Below, one piece after another: positions 1 to 7,078 of a stretch of 17,446 bases of DNA (the stretch's first letter is position 1; every line of letters starts with the position of its first letter). The notes below the pieces were generated by a model, which saw nothing but the letters and a program-made list of their open reading frames with translations, was not told the DNA's origin and did no database searches. The DNA lies in assembly GCA_937958475.1 (NCBI GenBank), contig CALFXR010000180.1, positions 1-17,446 of the forward strand, given 5' to 3'. This DNA comes from an uncultured Mesorhizobium sp. Its GTDB lineage: Bacteria; Pseudomonadota; Alphaproteobacteria; Rhizobiales; Rhizobiaceae. The position numbers and the translations under genes were made by a program.

Positions 1-232
1 GGCCGGTACCGGCATCATCGCCGGCGGCCCGATGCGCGCCGTCTTCGAGACGCTCGGCATGCACGACGTCGTCGCCAAGTCGATGGGTTCGTCGAACCCC
101 TACAACATGGTTCGCGCCACTTTCGACGCGCTGAAGAGCCAGATGCACCCGAAGGACGTCGCCGCGCAGCGCGGCATCAAGTATTCGGCCCTGCAGGCTC
201 GTCGCGGCGCCGCCGTCACGGCGGACGAATAG
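1..232 (+). CDS. rpsE: 30S ribosomal protein S5, C-terminal part (5' end outside window)
   Basis: Only the last 76 codons are present; the first complete codon starts at base 2 and the stop is TAG at 230-232. The translated piece begins AGTGIIAGGPMRAVFE and includes the S5 signature region around GSSNPYNMVRATFDAL. S5 is a small-subunit protein near the decoding centre that affects translational accuracy, and this C-terminal domain has a ribosomal S5 domain 2-like fold. The position directly upstream of rpmD and rplO is the standard spc-operon order. The identification is firm despite truncation by the window edge. The gap to rpmD is 28 bases, with no terminator or promoter seen, so the genes are cotranscribed. 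Confidence 0.97.
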   Translation, partial: AGTGIIAGGPMRAVFETLGMHDVVAKSMGSSNPYNMVRATFDALKSQMHPKDVAAQRGIKYSALQARRGAAVTADE

Positions 233-260
233 TCCGGCCGGCTGATCAGGGATTACGACA

Positions 261-458
261 ATGGCAAACAAGCAGAGCAAGACGATTACCGTCGAGCAGA
301 TCGGCAGCCCGATCCGTCGTCCCAAGGAGCAGCGCGCGACGCTGGTCGGCCTGGGACTGAACAAGATGCATCGCAAGCGCACCCTCGAGGACACGCCGGC
401 CGTCCGCGGCATGATCGCGTCCGTGGGCCATCTCGTCCGCATCGTGGACGAGGCGTAA
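261..458 (+). CDS. rpmD: 50S ribosomal protein L30
   Basis: Encodes 65 residues, within the usual 58-65 residue size of bacterial L30. It contains the typical core QIGSPIRRPKEQRATLVGLGL followed by NKMHRKRTLEDTPAVRGMI. L30 is a small late-assembly protein of the large subunit. The ATG at 261 is preceded by a modest purine stretch (cagggat) rather than a strong ribosome-binding site, which fits translation within a tightly packed operon. The gene is 22 bases upstream of rplO and 28 bases downstream of rpsE. Confidence 0.97.
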   Translation: MANKQSKTITVEQIGSPIRRPKEQRATLVGLGLNKMHRKRTLEDTPAVRGMIASVGHLVRIVDEA

Positions 459-480
459 GCGGCACCGCAGGAGAAAGACG

Positions 481-951
481 ATGAAACTCAACGATCTGCG
501 TGACAAGGACGGCGCCACCCATTCGAAGAAGCGGCTCGGCCGCGGCATCGGCTCGGGTTCCGGCAAGACCGCCGGACGTGGCGTGAAGGGCCAGAAGGCG
601 CGCTCCGGCGTCGCCATCAACGGCTTCGAGGGCGGCCAGATGCCGCTCTACCGTCGCCTGCCCAAGCGCGGCTTCAACAACATCTTCGCCAAGGACTTCA
701 ACATCGTCTCGCTGGCCCGGGTCCAGGTCGCGATCGATGCCGGCAAGCTCGACGCGAAGGAGACCGTCACGGTCGAGGCCCTGATCAAGGCCGGCGTCAT
801 CCGCCGCGCCAAGGACGGGGTGCGCCTCCTGGCCGACGGCGAGCTGAAGGCGAAGGTCGCGTTCGACGTGGCCGGCGCGTCGAAGGCGGCGATCGACAAG
901 GTCGAGAAGGCCGGCGGCTCGGTGAAGCTGCCTGAAAAGGCTGCCGAATAA
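481..951 (+). CDS. rplO: 50S ribosomal protein L15
   Basis: Encodes 156 residues, close to the usual 145-160 for alphaproteobacteria. The N-terminus MKLNDLRDKDGATHSKKRLGRGIGSGSGKTAGRGVKGQKARSG is the diagnostic Gly/Arg/Lys-rich rRNA-binding extension of L15. The segment GFEGGQMPLYRRLPKRGF follows at about residues 49-66, then a globular C-terminal domain. L15 binds 23S rRNA and helps late assembly of the large subunit. The start is supported by an AGGAGAAAG ribosome-binding site ending a few bases before the ATG. The following spacer to secY carries two strong hairpins, unlike the other tight junctions of this operon. Confidence 0.97.
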   Translation: MKLNDLRDKDGATHSKKRLGRGIGSGSGKTAGRGVKGQKARSGVAINGFEGGQMPLYRRLPKRGFNNIFAKDFNIVSLARVQVAIDAGKLDAKETVTVEALIKAGVIRRAKDGVRLLADGELKAKVAFDVAGASKAAIDKVEKAGGSVKLPEKAAE

Positions 952-963
952 GGCTCCGGCAAC

Positions 964-1050
964 GCGGCGGCCTATCGGCCGCCGCTTGCATGTTTGCCGT
1001 CCGGAGCCTATTTCGGGGCTTCGGTGACACGCGCCGCCCGAGAGGGCGGC
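964..1050 (+). repeat. Two GC-rich hairpins in the rplO-secY spacer
   Basis: The first is a perfect 9-bp stem (964-972 with 977-985, loop TATC). The second is a perfect 7-bp stem (1033-1039 with 1044-1050, loop GAGA). Each is followed by a weakly T-rich stretch (TTGCATGTTTG and ATTTG), not a proper T-run. They may be partial terminators or attenuators, processing or stability structures, or part of a leader controlling secY translation. The second ends 27 bases before the secY start codon, upstream of its ribosome-binding site. Confidence 0.55.
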
Positions 1051-1077
1051 ATTTGCGTGACCAAGCGGAGAATTTGC

Positions 1078-2414
<1,337 letters not shown>

Positions 2415-2418
<4 letters not shown>

Positions 2419-2999
2419 GGCTGATTCTGCTCGGGCCGCCGGGAGCGGGCAAGGGGACGCAGGCGCAGCGGCTGGTCGACAAGCACGGCATTCCGCAACT
2501 GTCGACGGGCGACATGCTGCGCGCCGCGGTGAAGGCCGAGACCGAGGTCGGCAAGAGGGCCAAGGCCGTCATGGACGCCGGCGAACTGGTCTCCGACGCC
2601 ATCGTCAACGCCATCGTCTCGGAACGCATCGATCAGGCCGATTGCGCCCGCGGCTTCATCCTCGACGGCTACCCGCGCACGCTGGCGCAGGCCGACGCGG
2701 TCGAGGCCATGCTCGCGGGCAAGGGCCTGAAGCTCGACATGGTCATCGAACTCGTCGTCGACGACAAGGCACTGGTCGGGCGCATCGTCAAGCGCGCCGA
2801 GGAAGCCCAGGCCGCCGGCCAACCGGTGCGCAAGGATGACAACCCGGTGGTCTTCGAGGAGCGCCTGCGCGAGTACTACAAGAAGACCGCGCCGCTGATC
2901 GGCTACTATCACGCCAAGGGCCTGCTCGTCGGCGTCGACGGCATGGCCTCGATCGACGACGTCACGGTCCAGATCGAGGCGCTTCTCGCGAAGGCCTGA
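2415..2999 (+). CDS. adk: Adenylate kinase (short form)
   Basis: Encodes 194 residues. It catalyses ATP + AMP = 2 ADP in the cytoplasm. The P-loop GPPGAGKGT is at residues 7-15, the AMP-binding region STGDMLR at about 30-36, and the DGYPRT core at 84-89. The LID is the short type with no zinc-binding cysteine domain, running directly into PVRKDDNPVVFEERLREYYKKTAPLI. This short form is usual in alphaproteobacteria. The ATG overlaps the secY stop codon (ATGA), implying translational coupling. The gene ends the spc part of the cluster: a strong hairpin follows and the next gene is on the other strand. Confidence 0.97.
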
Positions 3000-3035
3000 C
3001 CTCGCGAAGCCGGTCAATGACTACATTGAATCGCG

Positions 3036-3066
3036 GCCCGGCCGGTGCGCAGAGCGCCGGCCGGGC
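3036..3066. terminator. Large hairpin between convergent adk and the small minus-strand gene
   Basis: A perfect 10-bp inverted repeat GCCCGGCCGG / CCGGCCGGGC (3036-3045 with 3057-3066) extends inward by a G-U pair and two more pairs to a 5-base loop, giving a 13-pair stem. It lies between the adk stop (2999) and the stop of the convergent gene (3076), the position of a bidirectional terminator. No clear T-run follows in either direction, so termination efficiency and mechanism are uncertain. Confidence 0.6.
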
Positions 3067-3075
3067 GTCTGCCAT

Positions 3076-3387
3076 CTACAGGACCCTGAAGATCTGCCAG
3101 AGCGACGAGCCGGAAACCACGTGCGGCTCCATGTCGTTGCCCCACTGCCGGTGGGCGTCGAGTTTGCCGATGCTGGCGAAGAACTGCTCCAGCTGGGCGA
3201 GCGTCTCGACGGTGTGATGCGTCTCGATGGTCGCCTCGCGGGCGCCGATCGATCCGGTCATGATCTTGAAGTCGAGCTTGCCGAGGTCTACCTGCGCGCC
3301 GACTTCCTTCTCCCACCGTCGCATCAGGTCAATGACTGTCTGCTTGTAACCGAATTTTGCGTCGATCTGCCAACGTGCGCTGAACAT
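3076..3387 (-). CDS. Small conserved-looking protein of unknown function
   Basis: Encodes 103 residues beginning MFSARWQIDAKFGYKQTVID. I do not recognise a named family. It is soluble, with no signal peptide or membrane segment. The N-terminal part (residues 1-30) reads as a beta strand then a helix (YKQTVIDLMRRWEKEVG), followed by strand-rich segments (FKIMTGSIGAREATIETHHTVETLAQLEQFFASI). This would suit a dimeric alpha-beta barrel (NIPSNAP/monooxygenase-like) fold, but that is a guess from pattern only. It is believed real because a strong ribosome-binding site (GGGGGAGAGC) stands just before the ATG, the protein is not low-complexity, and it sits in a gap between well-defined genes. It lies antisense to the operon direction between adk and rpsM, so it breaks the ribosomal cluster. 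Confidence 0.8.
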   Translation of the reverse strand: MFSARWQIDAKFGYKQTVIDLMRRWEKEVGAQVDLGKLDFKIMTGSIGAREATIETHHTVETLAQLEQFFASIGKLDAHRQWGNDMEPHVVSGSSLWQIFRVL

Positions 3388-3703
3388 CGTGCTCTCCCCC
3401 TCGGTTTCCAGGGCCTACGCGGGGCGGCCGATCATCGGCCTCAACTTCTCCGGCGTGGCCACGTCCACATTCGCGCTTCGGCCATGCGCCCGCAAGGACG
3501 CCGGGGCAGGGGACGAAATATGAACGAGGGGTTGACGCTCGTCGCCGGATGGGTTAATGCCCGCCGTCTTCCAGTCAGGCCTACGGCTGACCGGCAGTTT
3601 TGCCGTTGTCAGCCTATTCCCGACGACCCTGCAAGGGCCGGCCTCCACCGGACGCGGGGAAAACGAAAAATCGCCGGCGCGACCGGCCCACATGGAGAAG
3701 AAG
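3388..3703. promoter_or_regulatory. Divergent promoter/leader region between the small gene and rpsM
   Basis: These 316 bases hold no gene I can support. It must contain the promoter of the minus-strand small gene and probably a separate promoter for rpsM-rpsK-rpoA-rplQ, since the preceding gene is on the other strand. The best -35-like element on the plus strand is TTGACG at 3532-3537, but the hexamer 17 bases downstream (TAATGC, 3555-3560) matches a -10 box poorly. A hairpin lies at 3585-3614 (separate entry). The rpsM ribosome-binding site is GGAGAAGAAG just before ATG 3704. Confidence 0.5.
3585..3614 (+). promoter_or_regulatory. Hairpin in the presumed rpsM leader
   Basis: GGCTGAC-CGGCA (3585-3596) pairs with TGCCG-TT-GTCAGCC (3601-3614), giving 12 base pairs with a 2-base bulge and a GTTT loop. 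It is about 90 bases upstream of the rpsM start in the probable transcribed leader. In E. coli the corresponding leader is an S4-binding pseudoknot, but no rpsD is present in this operon, so any regulator would have to be different. No T-run follows, so it does not look like a terminator. A regulatory role is inference. Confidence 0.4.
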
Positions 3704-4072
3704 ATGGCTCGTATAGCCGGCGTCAACATACCGACCAACAAGCGCGTCGTCATCGCGCTGCAGTACATCCACGGAATCGGCGCGAAGTTCGCCCAGGAGA
3801 TCGTCGACAAGGTCGGCATCCCGGCCGAGCGCCGCGTGCACCAGCTGACCGATGCCGAGGTGCTGCAGATCCGCGAGGCGATCGACCGCGACTACCAGGT
3901 CGAGGGCGACCTGCGTCGCGAAGTCTCGATGAACATCAAGCGGCTGATGGACCTCGGCTGCTACCGTGGCCTGCGCCACCGCCGTTCGCTGCCGGTCCGC
4001 GGCCAGCGCACGCACACCAACGCCCGCACCCGCAAGGGTCCGGCGAAGGCGATCGCGGGCAAGAAGAAGTAA
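3704..4072 (+). CDS. rpsM: 30S ribosomal protein S13
   Basis: Encodes 122 residues, the family's usual length. The start MARIAGVNIPTNKRVVIALQ, the helix-two-turn-helix region YIHGIGAKFAQEIVDKVGI, and the C-terminal basic tail with LRHRRSLPVRGQRTHTNART are all standard. S13 sits in the head of the small subunit, contacts P-site tRNA and forms bridges to the large subunit. ATG 3704 is chosen because it gives the conserved N-terminus and is preceded by GGAGAAGAAG; an in-frame upstream extension to about 3557 is not S13-like. It is probably the first gene of the alpha-type transcription unit rpsM-rpsK-rpoA-rplQ, since rpmJ is absent here, as is common in alphaproteobacteria. Confidence 0.97.
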   Translation: MARIAGVNIPTNKRVVIALQYIHGIGAKFAQEIVDKVGIPAERRVHQLTDAEVLQIREAIDRDYQVEGDLRREVSMNIKRLMDLGCYRGLRHRRSLPVRGQRTHTNARTRKGPAKAIAGKKK

Positions 4073-4075
4073 TTT

Positions 4076-4141
4076 GTCGGTCGTGGTTCGTCGGTCGTCG
4101 GTCGTGGCTTTCACGACCGACGACCGACCGCCGCCGACCGA
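4076..4141. repeat. GTCGGTC direct repeats forming a perfect 17-bp palindrome between rpsM and rpsK
   Basis: The arms GTCGGTCGTCGGTCGTG (4090-4106) and CACGACCGACGACCGAC (4112-4128) are exact inverse complements around a 5-base GCTTT loop. Each arm is itself built of tandem GTCGGTC units, and further copies flank it (GTCGGTCGTGG from 4076, and CCGCCGACCGAC to about 4142). This looks like a small palindromic intergenic repeat element. No T-run follows, so it is not a standard terminator. It lies inside an otherwise essential operon and could act as an RNA stabiliser or attenuator. Confidence 0.75.
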
Positions 4142-4192
4142 CTCAGGTGGAGCCGCTGGCATTACGGCGGCGTAGAGATCGAAAGGACCATC

Positions 4193-4582
4193 ATGGCCAA
4201 GGAAGCCACCCGCGTTCGCCGTCGCGAACGCAAGAACATCTCGTCGGGCGTCGCCCACGTGAACTCGACGTTCAACAACACGATGATCACCATCACCGAC
4301 GCGCAGGGCAATGCCATCGCGTGGTCGTCGGCCGGTGCCCAGGGTTTCAAGGGCTCGCGCAAGTCGACGCCGTTCGCCGCGCAGGTTGCTGCCGAGGACG
4401 TCGCCAAGAAGGCCCAGGAGCACGGCATGCGCCAGCTCGAGGTCGAGGTCTGCGGTCCCGGCTCCGGCCGTGAGTCGGCCCTTCGCGCCCTTCAGGCGGC
4501 CGGCTTCACCATCACCTCGATCCGCGACGTGACGCCGATCCCGCACAATGGCTGCCGCCCGCGCAAGAAGCGCCGCGTCTGA
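4193..4582 (+). CDS. rpsK: 30S ribosomal protein S11
   Basis: Encodes 129 residues, the standard length. Diagnostic segments are GVAHVNSTFNNTMITITDAQGN at about residues 20-41, SSAGAQGFKGSRKSTPFAAQ at 45-64, and the C-terminal VTPIPHNGCRPRKKRRV. S11 lies on the small-subunit platform and helps shape the mRNA exit path and Shine-Dalgarno cleft. The start ATG is preceded by GAAAGGACC. The 120-base gap from rpsM is wider than other gaps in this operon because of the palindromic repeat; the gap to rpoA contains two further hairpins. Confidence 0.97.
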   Translation: MAKEATRVRRRERKNISSGVAHVNSTFNNTMITITDAQGNAIAWSSAGAQGFKGSRKSTPFAAQVAAEDVAKKAQEHGMRQLEVEVCGPGSGRESALRALQAAGFTITSIRDVTPIPHNGCRPRKKRRV

Positions 4583-4600
4583 GCCGCCTCTCGCATGACC

Positions 4601-4659
4601 GCCGGCGCGTGCGCGCCGGCGCAATTCCAGCTCGCCTGCCACGATTGGATGGTGGCAGG
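4601..4659 (+). promoter_or_regulatory. Two hairpins upstream of rpoA
   Basis: An 8-bp perfect stem GCCGGCGC/GCGCCGGC (4601-4608 with 4613-4620) is followed by a second 8-bp stem CCTGCCAC/GTGGCAGG (4635-4642 with 4652-4659, 9-base loop). The second ends only a few bases before the rpoA ribosome-binding site GGAAGG (4665-4670), so it could modulate initiation or RNA processing. Neither is followed by a T-run, so neither resembles an intrinsic terminator. Function is inferred from position only. Confidence 0.45.
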
Positions 4660-4679
4660 GAAACGGAAGGAAAATCCGT

Positions 4680-5690
4680 ATGATCCAGAAAAACTGGCAG
4701 GAACTGATCAAGCCCAGCAAGATCGAGTTCTCTTCCAAGGGCAAGACCCAGACCACGCTCGTCGCCGAGCCGCTCGAACGCGGATTCGGTCTCACGCTCG
4801 GCAACGCGCTCCGTCGCGTGCTGCTCTCTTCGCTGCGCGGCGCTGCCGTGACCGCCGTCCAGATCGACGGCGTGCTGCACGAGTTCTCCTCGATCGGCGG
4901 CGTGCGTGAGGACGTCACCGACATCGTCCTGAACATCAAGGAAATCGCCATCCGCATGGAAGGCGACGGACCGAAGCGCATGGTCGTGCGCAAGCAGGGT
5001 CCGGGCGTGGTGACCGCCGGCGACATCCAGACCGTGGGCGACGTCGAGATCCTCAACCCCGACCATGTCATCTGCACCCTCGACGAGGGCGCCGAGATCC
5101 GCATGGAATTCACCGTCGACACCGGCAAGGGCTACGTCCCGGCCGAGCGCAACCGTGCCGAGGACGCGCCGATCGGCCTGATCCCGGTCGACTCGCTCTA
5201 TTCGCCGGTGAAGAAGGTCTCCTACAAGGTCGAGAACACCCGCGAGGGCCAGGTTCTCGACTACGACAAGCTGACCATGACGCTCGAGACCAACGGCTCG
5301 ATCACCGGCGAGGACGCCGTCGCCTTCGCGGCGCGCATCCTGCAGGACCAGCTCGGCCTGTTCGTCAACTTCGAGGAGCCGCACAAGGAAGTGGCGGCGG
5401 AAGCCGTCACCGAACTCGCCTTCAACCCGGCGCTGCTCAAGAAGGTGGACGAACTCGAACTGTCGGTCCGTTCGGCCAACTGCCTGAAGAACGACAACAT
5501 CGTCTACATCGGCGACCTGATCCAGAAGACGGAAGCGGAGATGCTGCGCACGCCGAACTTCGGCCGCAAGTCGCTCAACGAGATCAAGGAAGTCCTCGCG
5601 GCGATGGGCCTGCATCTCGGCATGGAAGTGCCGGACTGGCCGCCGGAGAACATCGAAGACCTCGCCAAGCGTTACGAAGACCAATATTGA
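4680..5690 (+). CDS. rpoA: DNA-directed RNA polymerase alpha subunit
   Basis: Encodes 336 residues, the normal alphaproteobacterial length. The N-terminal assembly domain (about 1-235) begins MIQKNWQELIKPSKIEF and contains EPLERGFGLTLGNALRRVLLSSLRGAAVTAVQIDGVLHEFSSI (about residues 28-70), the dimerisation and beta-binding region. After a linker, the C-terminal domain (about 250-336) has LELSVRSANCLKNDNIVYIGDL and NFGRKSLNEIKEVLAAMGLHLGM, the DNA UP-element and activator-contact surface. It assembles the polymerase core as a dimer. The ATG is preceded by GGAAGGAAAA. The spacer to rplQ (103 bases) has short hairpins, for example AGAGGCC-GT-GGCCTCT at 5752-5767. Confidence 0.98.
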   Translation: MIQKNWQELIKPSKIEFSSKGKTQTTLVAEPLERGFGLTLGNALRRVLLSSLRGAAVTAVQIDGVLHEFSSIGGVREDVTDIVLNIKEIAIRMEGDGPKRMVVRKQGPGVVTAGDIQTVGDVEILNPDHVICTLDEGAEIRMEFTVDTGKGYVPAERNRAEDAPIGLIPVDSLYSPVKKVSYKVENTREGQVLDYDKLTMTLETNGSITGEDAVAFAARILQDQLGLFVNFEEPHKEVAAEAVTELAFNPALLKKVDELELSVRSANCLKNDNIVYIGDLIQKTEAEMLRTPNFGRKSLNEIKEVLAAMGLHLGMEVPDWPPENIEDLAKRYEDQY

Positions 5691-5793
5691 GCATGAATTC
5701 CGAGGACCGGGGGCTTGAGCCGCCGGTCCGACGGTCATGCGGAAAACCATCAGAGGCCGTGGCCTCTTGAACAACTGAAGAAGGAAAAGAGCC

Positions 5794-6222
5794 ATGCGCC
5801 ACGGTTTCAAAGGCCGCCGCTTCGCCCGCAGCGTCAGCCACCGCAAGTCGATGTTCGCCAACCTCGCCGTGTCTCTGATCGAGCACGAGCAGATCGTCAC
5901 CACCCTGCCGAAGGCGAAGGACCTGCGTCCGATCGTCGAGAAGCTGGTCACGCTCGGCAAGCGCGGCGACCTGCACGCACGCCGCCAGGTGATCGCCCAG
6001 ATCGGCAACGAGGGCGTCGTCAAGCGCCTGTTCGACACGATCGCGCCGCGCTACGCCACCCGCAACGGCGGCTACCTGCGCATCATGAAGGCGGGCTTCC
6101 GCAAGGGCGACAACGCCGCGATGGCCGTGATCGAGTTCGTCGACCGCGACTCGTCGGCCAAGGGTGCCGGCGACCGCGCCCGCGTCGAGGCCGAAGCTTC
6201 CGAGGAAGCCGAGGCTGCATAA
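5794..6222 (+). CDS. rplQ: 50S ribosomal protein L17
   Basis: Encodes 142 residues. The N-terminus MRHGFKGRRFARSVSHRKSMFANLAVSLIEHEQIVTTLPKAKDLRP is diagnostic for L17, followed by the conserved YATRNGGYLRIMKAGFRKGDNAAMAVIEFVD at about residues 89-119. A short acidic alanine/glutamate-rich tail (residues 131-142) follows, common in alphaproteobacterial L17. L17 is a large-subunit protein near the peptide exit tunnel. The start is preceded by AAGGAAAAGAG. It is the last gene of the ribosomal operon and is followed by a clear intrinsic terminator. Confidence 0.97.
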   Translation: MRHGFKGRRFARSVSHRKSMFANLAVSLIEHEQIVTTLPKAKDLRPIVEKLVTLGKRGDLHARRQVIAQIGNEGVVKRLFDTIAPRYATRNGGYLRIMKAGFRKGDNAAMAVIEFVDRDSSAKGAGDRARVEAEASEEAEAA

Positions 6223-6253
6223 GCCTTCTTCCGATATCGCACCGGACCAGCTT

Positions 6254-6282
6254 AGGGGGCTTCGCGCCCCCTTTTGCTTTTT
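6254..6282 (+). terminator. Rho-independent terminator of the ribosomal operon
   Basis: The stem AGGGGGC/GCCCCCT (6254-6260 with 6266-6272) has a TTCGC loop and is followed by a T-rich tract TTTTGCTTTTT. It lies 32 bases after the rplQ stop. This is the clearest intrinsic terminator in the window and marks the end of the operon. Confidence 0.9.
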
Positions 6283-6309
6283 ACGGTGGTCGCGGCCATT
6301 ATCCCGGCG

Positions 6310-7008
6310 ATGACGCAGTTCGAGTTCACCCGCCGCGGCGCCCTTGGCGTCTTCGTCACGGCGTCGATCTGGACCGTGGCGGCGCAAGCCGGGGAGGGCG
6401 GCATGGACACCAGACTCGCGGAAGCAGCCGCACGTGGCGACGTAGCGGCGGTGAGGGCACTGCTGGTCTCTGGAGCCGCCGTCGACGGAAGGGACCCGGC
6501 GAAGCGCACGCCGCTGCTCCTCGCTACGCGGGCGAACCATGTCGAGGTGGCCGGCCTCCTGATCGGGGCCGGAGCCGACGTCAACGCCAAGGACAACATC
6601 CGCGACACGCCGTTGCTCTATGCAGGCGCCGAAGGCAGGAACGAGATCCTGCGCTTGATCCTCGCAACGGGGAGGGCGGATCTCGGCGACACCAACCGCT
6701 ACGGCGGCACGGCGCTGATCCCCGCCGCGCATCACGGTCATCCGGAGACCGTGCGGATCCTGCTGTCCACCGGTTTAGACGTCGACCACGTCAACAACCT
6801 CGGCTGGACGGCGTTGCTCGAGGCGGTGATTCTCGGCGACGGCGGGCCGGTCTACCGGGAGATCGTCGGTCTCCTCGTCGATGCCGGGGCGGCGGGCCTT
6901 GCCGACCGCGACGGCGTCACGCCTCTCGAGCACGCGCGGCGGCTTGGCTTCGCGGCAATCGCGGCGCGGATCGAAAACGGTCCGCGAAGCGCTCAATCGG
7001 CGCCGTGA
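6310..7008 (+). CDS. Exported ankyrin-repeat protein with a Tat-like signal
   Basis: Encodes 232 residues from ATG 6310. The N-terminus FTRRGALGVFVTASIWTVAA has a twin arginine (R8 R9), a hydrophobic core and a likely cleavage after AQA at residue 27, so export by the Tat system to the periplasm is likely. The rest is about five to six ankyrin repeats (roughly 33-62, 66-95, 98-128, 131-161, 164-199, 202-222), with typical TPLL.A...H.EV..LL...GADVN and GWTALLEA pieces. Ankyrin repeats bind protein partners; the partner is unknown. The start is uncertain: no good ribosome-binding site precedes ATG 6310, GTG 6286 is an in-frame alternative, and a still earlier TTG lies inside the terminator. The gene lies upstream of the periplasmic protease gene in the same direction. 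Confidence 0.82.
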   Translation: MTQFEFTRRGALGVFVTASIWTVAAQAGEGGMDTRLAEAAARGDVAAVRALLVSGAAVDGRDPAKRTPLLLATRANHVEVAGLLIGAGADVNAKDNIRDTPLLYAGAEGRNEILRLILATGRADLGDTNRYGGTALIPAAHHGHPETVRILLSTGLDVDHVNNLGWTALLEAVILGDGGPVYREIVGLLVDAGAAGLADRDGVTPLEHARRLGFAAIAARIENGPRSAQSAP

Positions 7009-7078
7009 TTGTGGCCTCGGCCTTTCATTTTGCACAATCCTTTGACAAGACACGCGCGATCCTCAACGGGGAATCGAA

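Noticed and set aside
994..1077. 28-residue N-terminal extension of SecY from a TTG codon
   Set aside because: The extension is not SecY-like and covers the second hairpin, while ATG 1078 has a ribosome-binding site and gives the usual 446 residues.
3532..3560. TTGACG-N17-TAATGC as a firm rpsM promoter
   Set aside because: The -35 is good but the -10 matches poorly, so it is mentioned only within the divergent region entry.
6274..6309. Earlier TTG start for the ankyrin protein
   Set aside because: It lies inside the T-tract of the rplQ terminator and has no ribosome-binding site; ATG 6310 gives a sensible twin-arginine signal.
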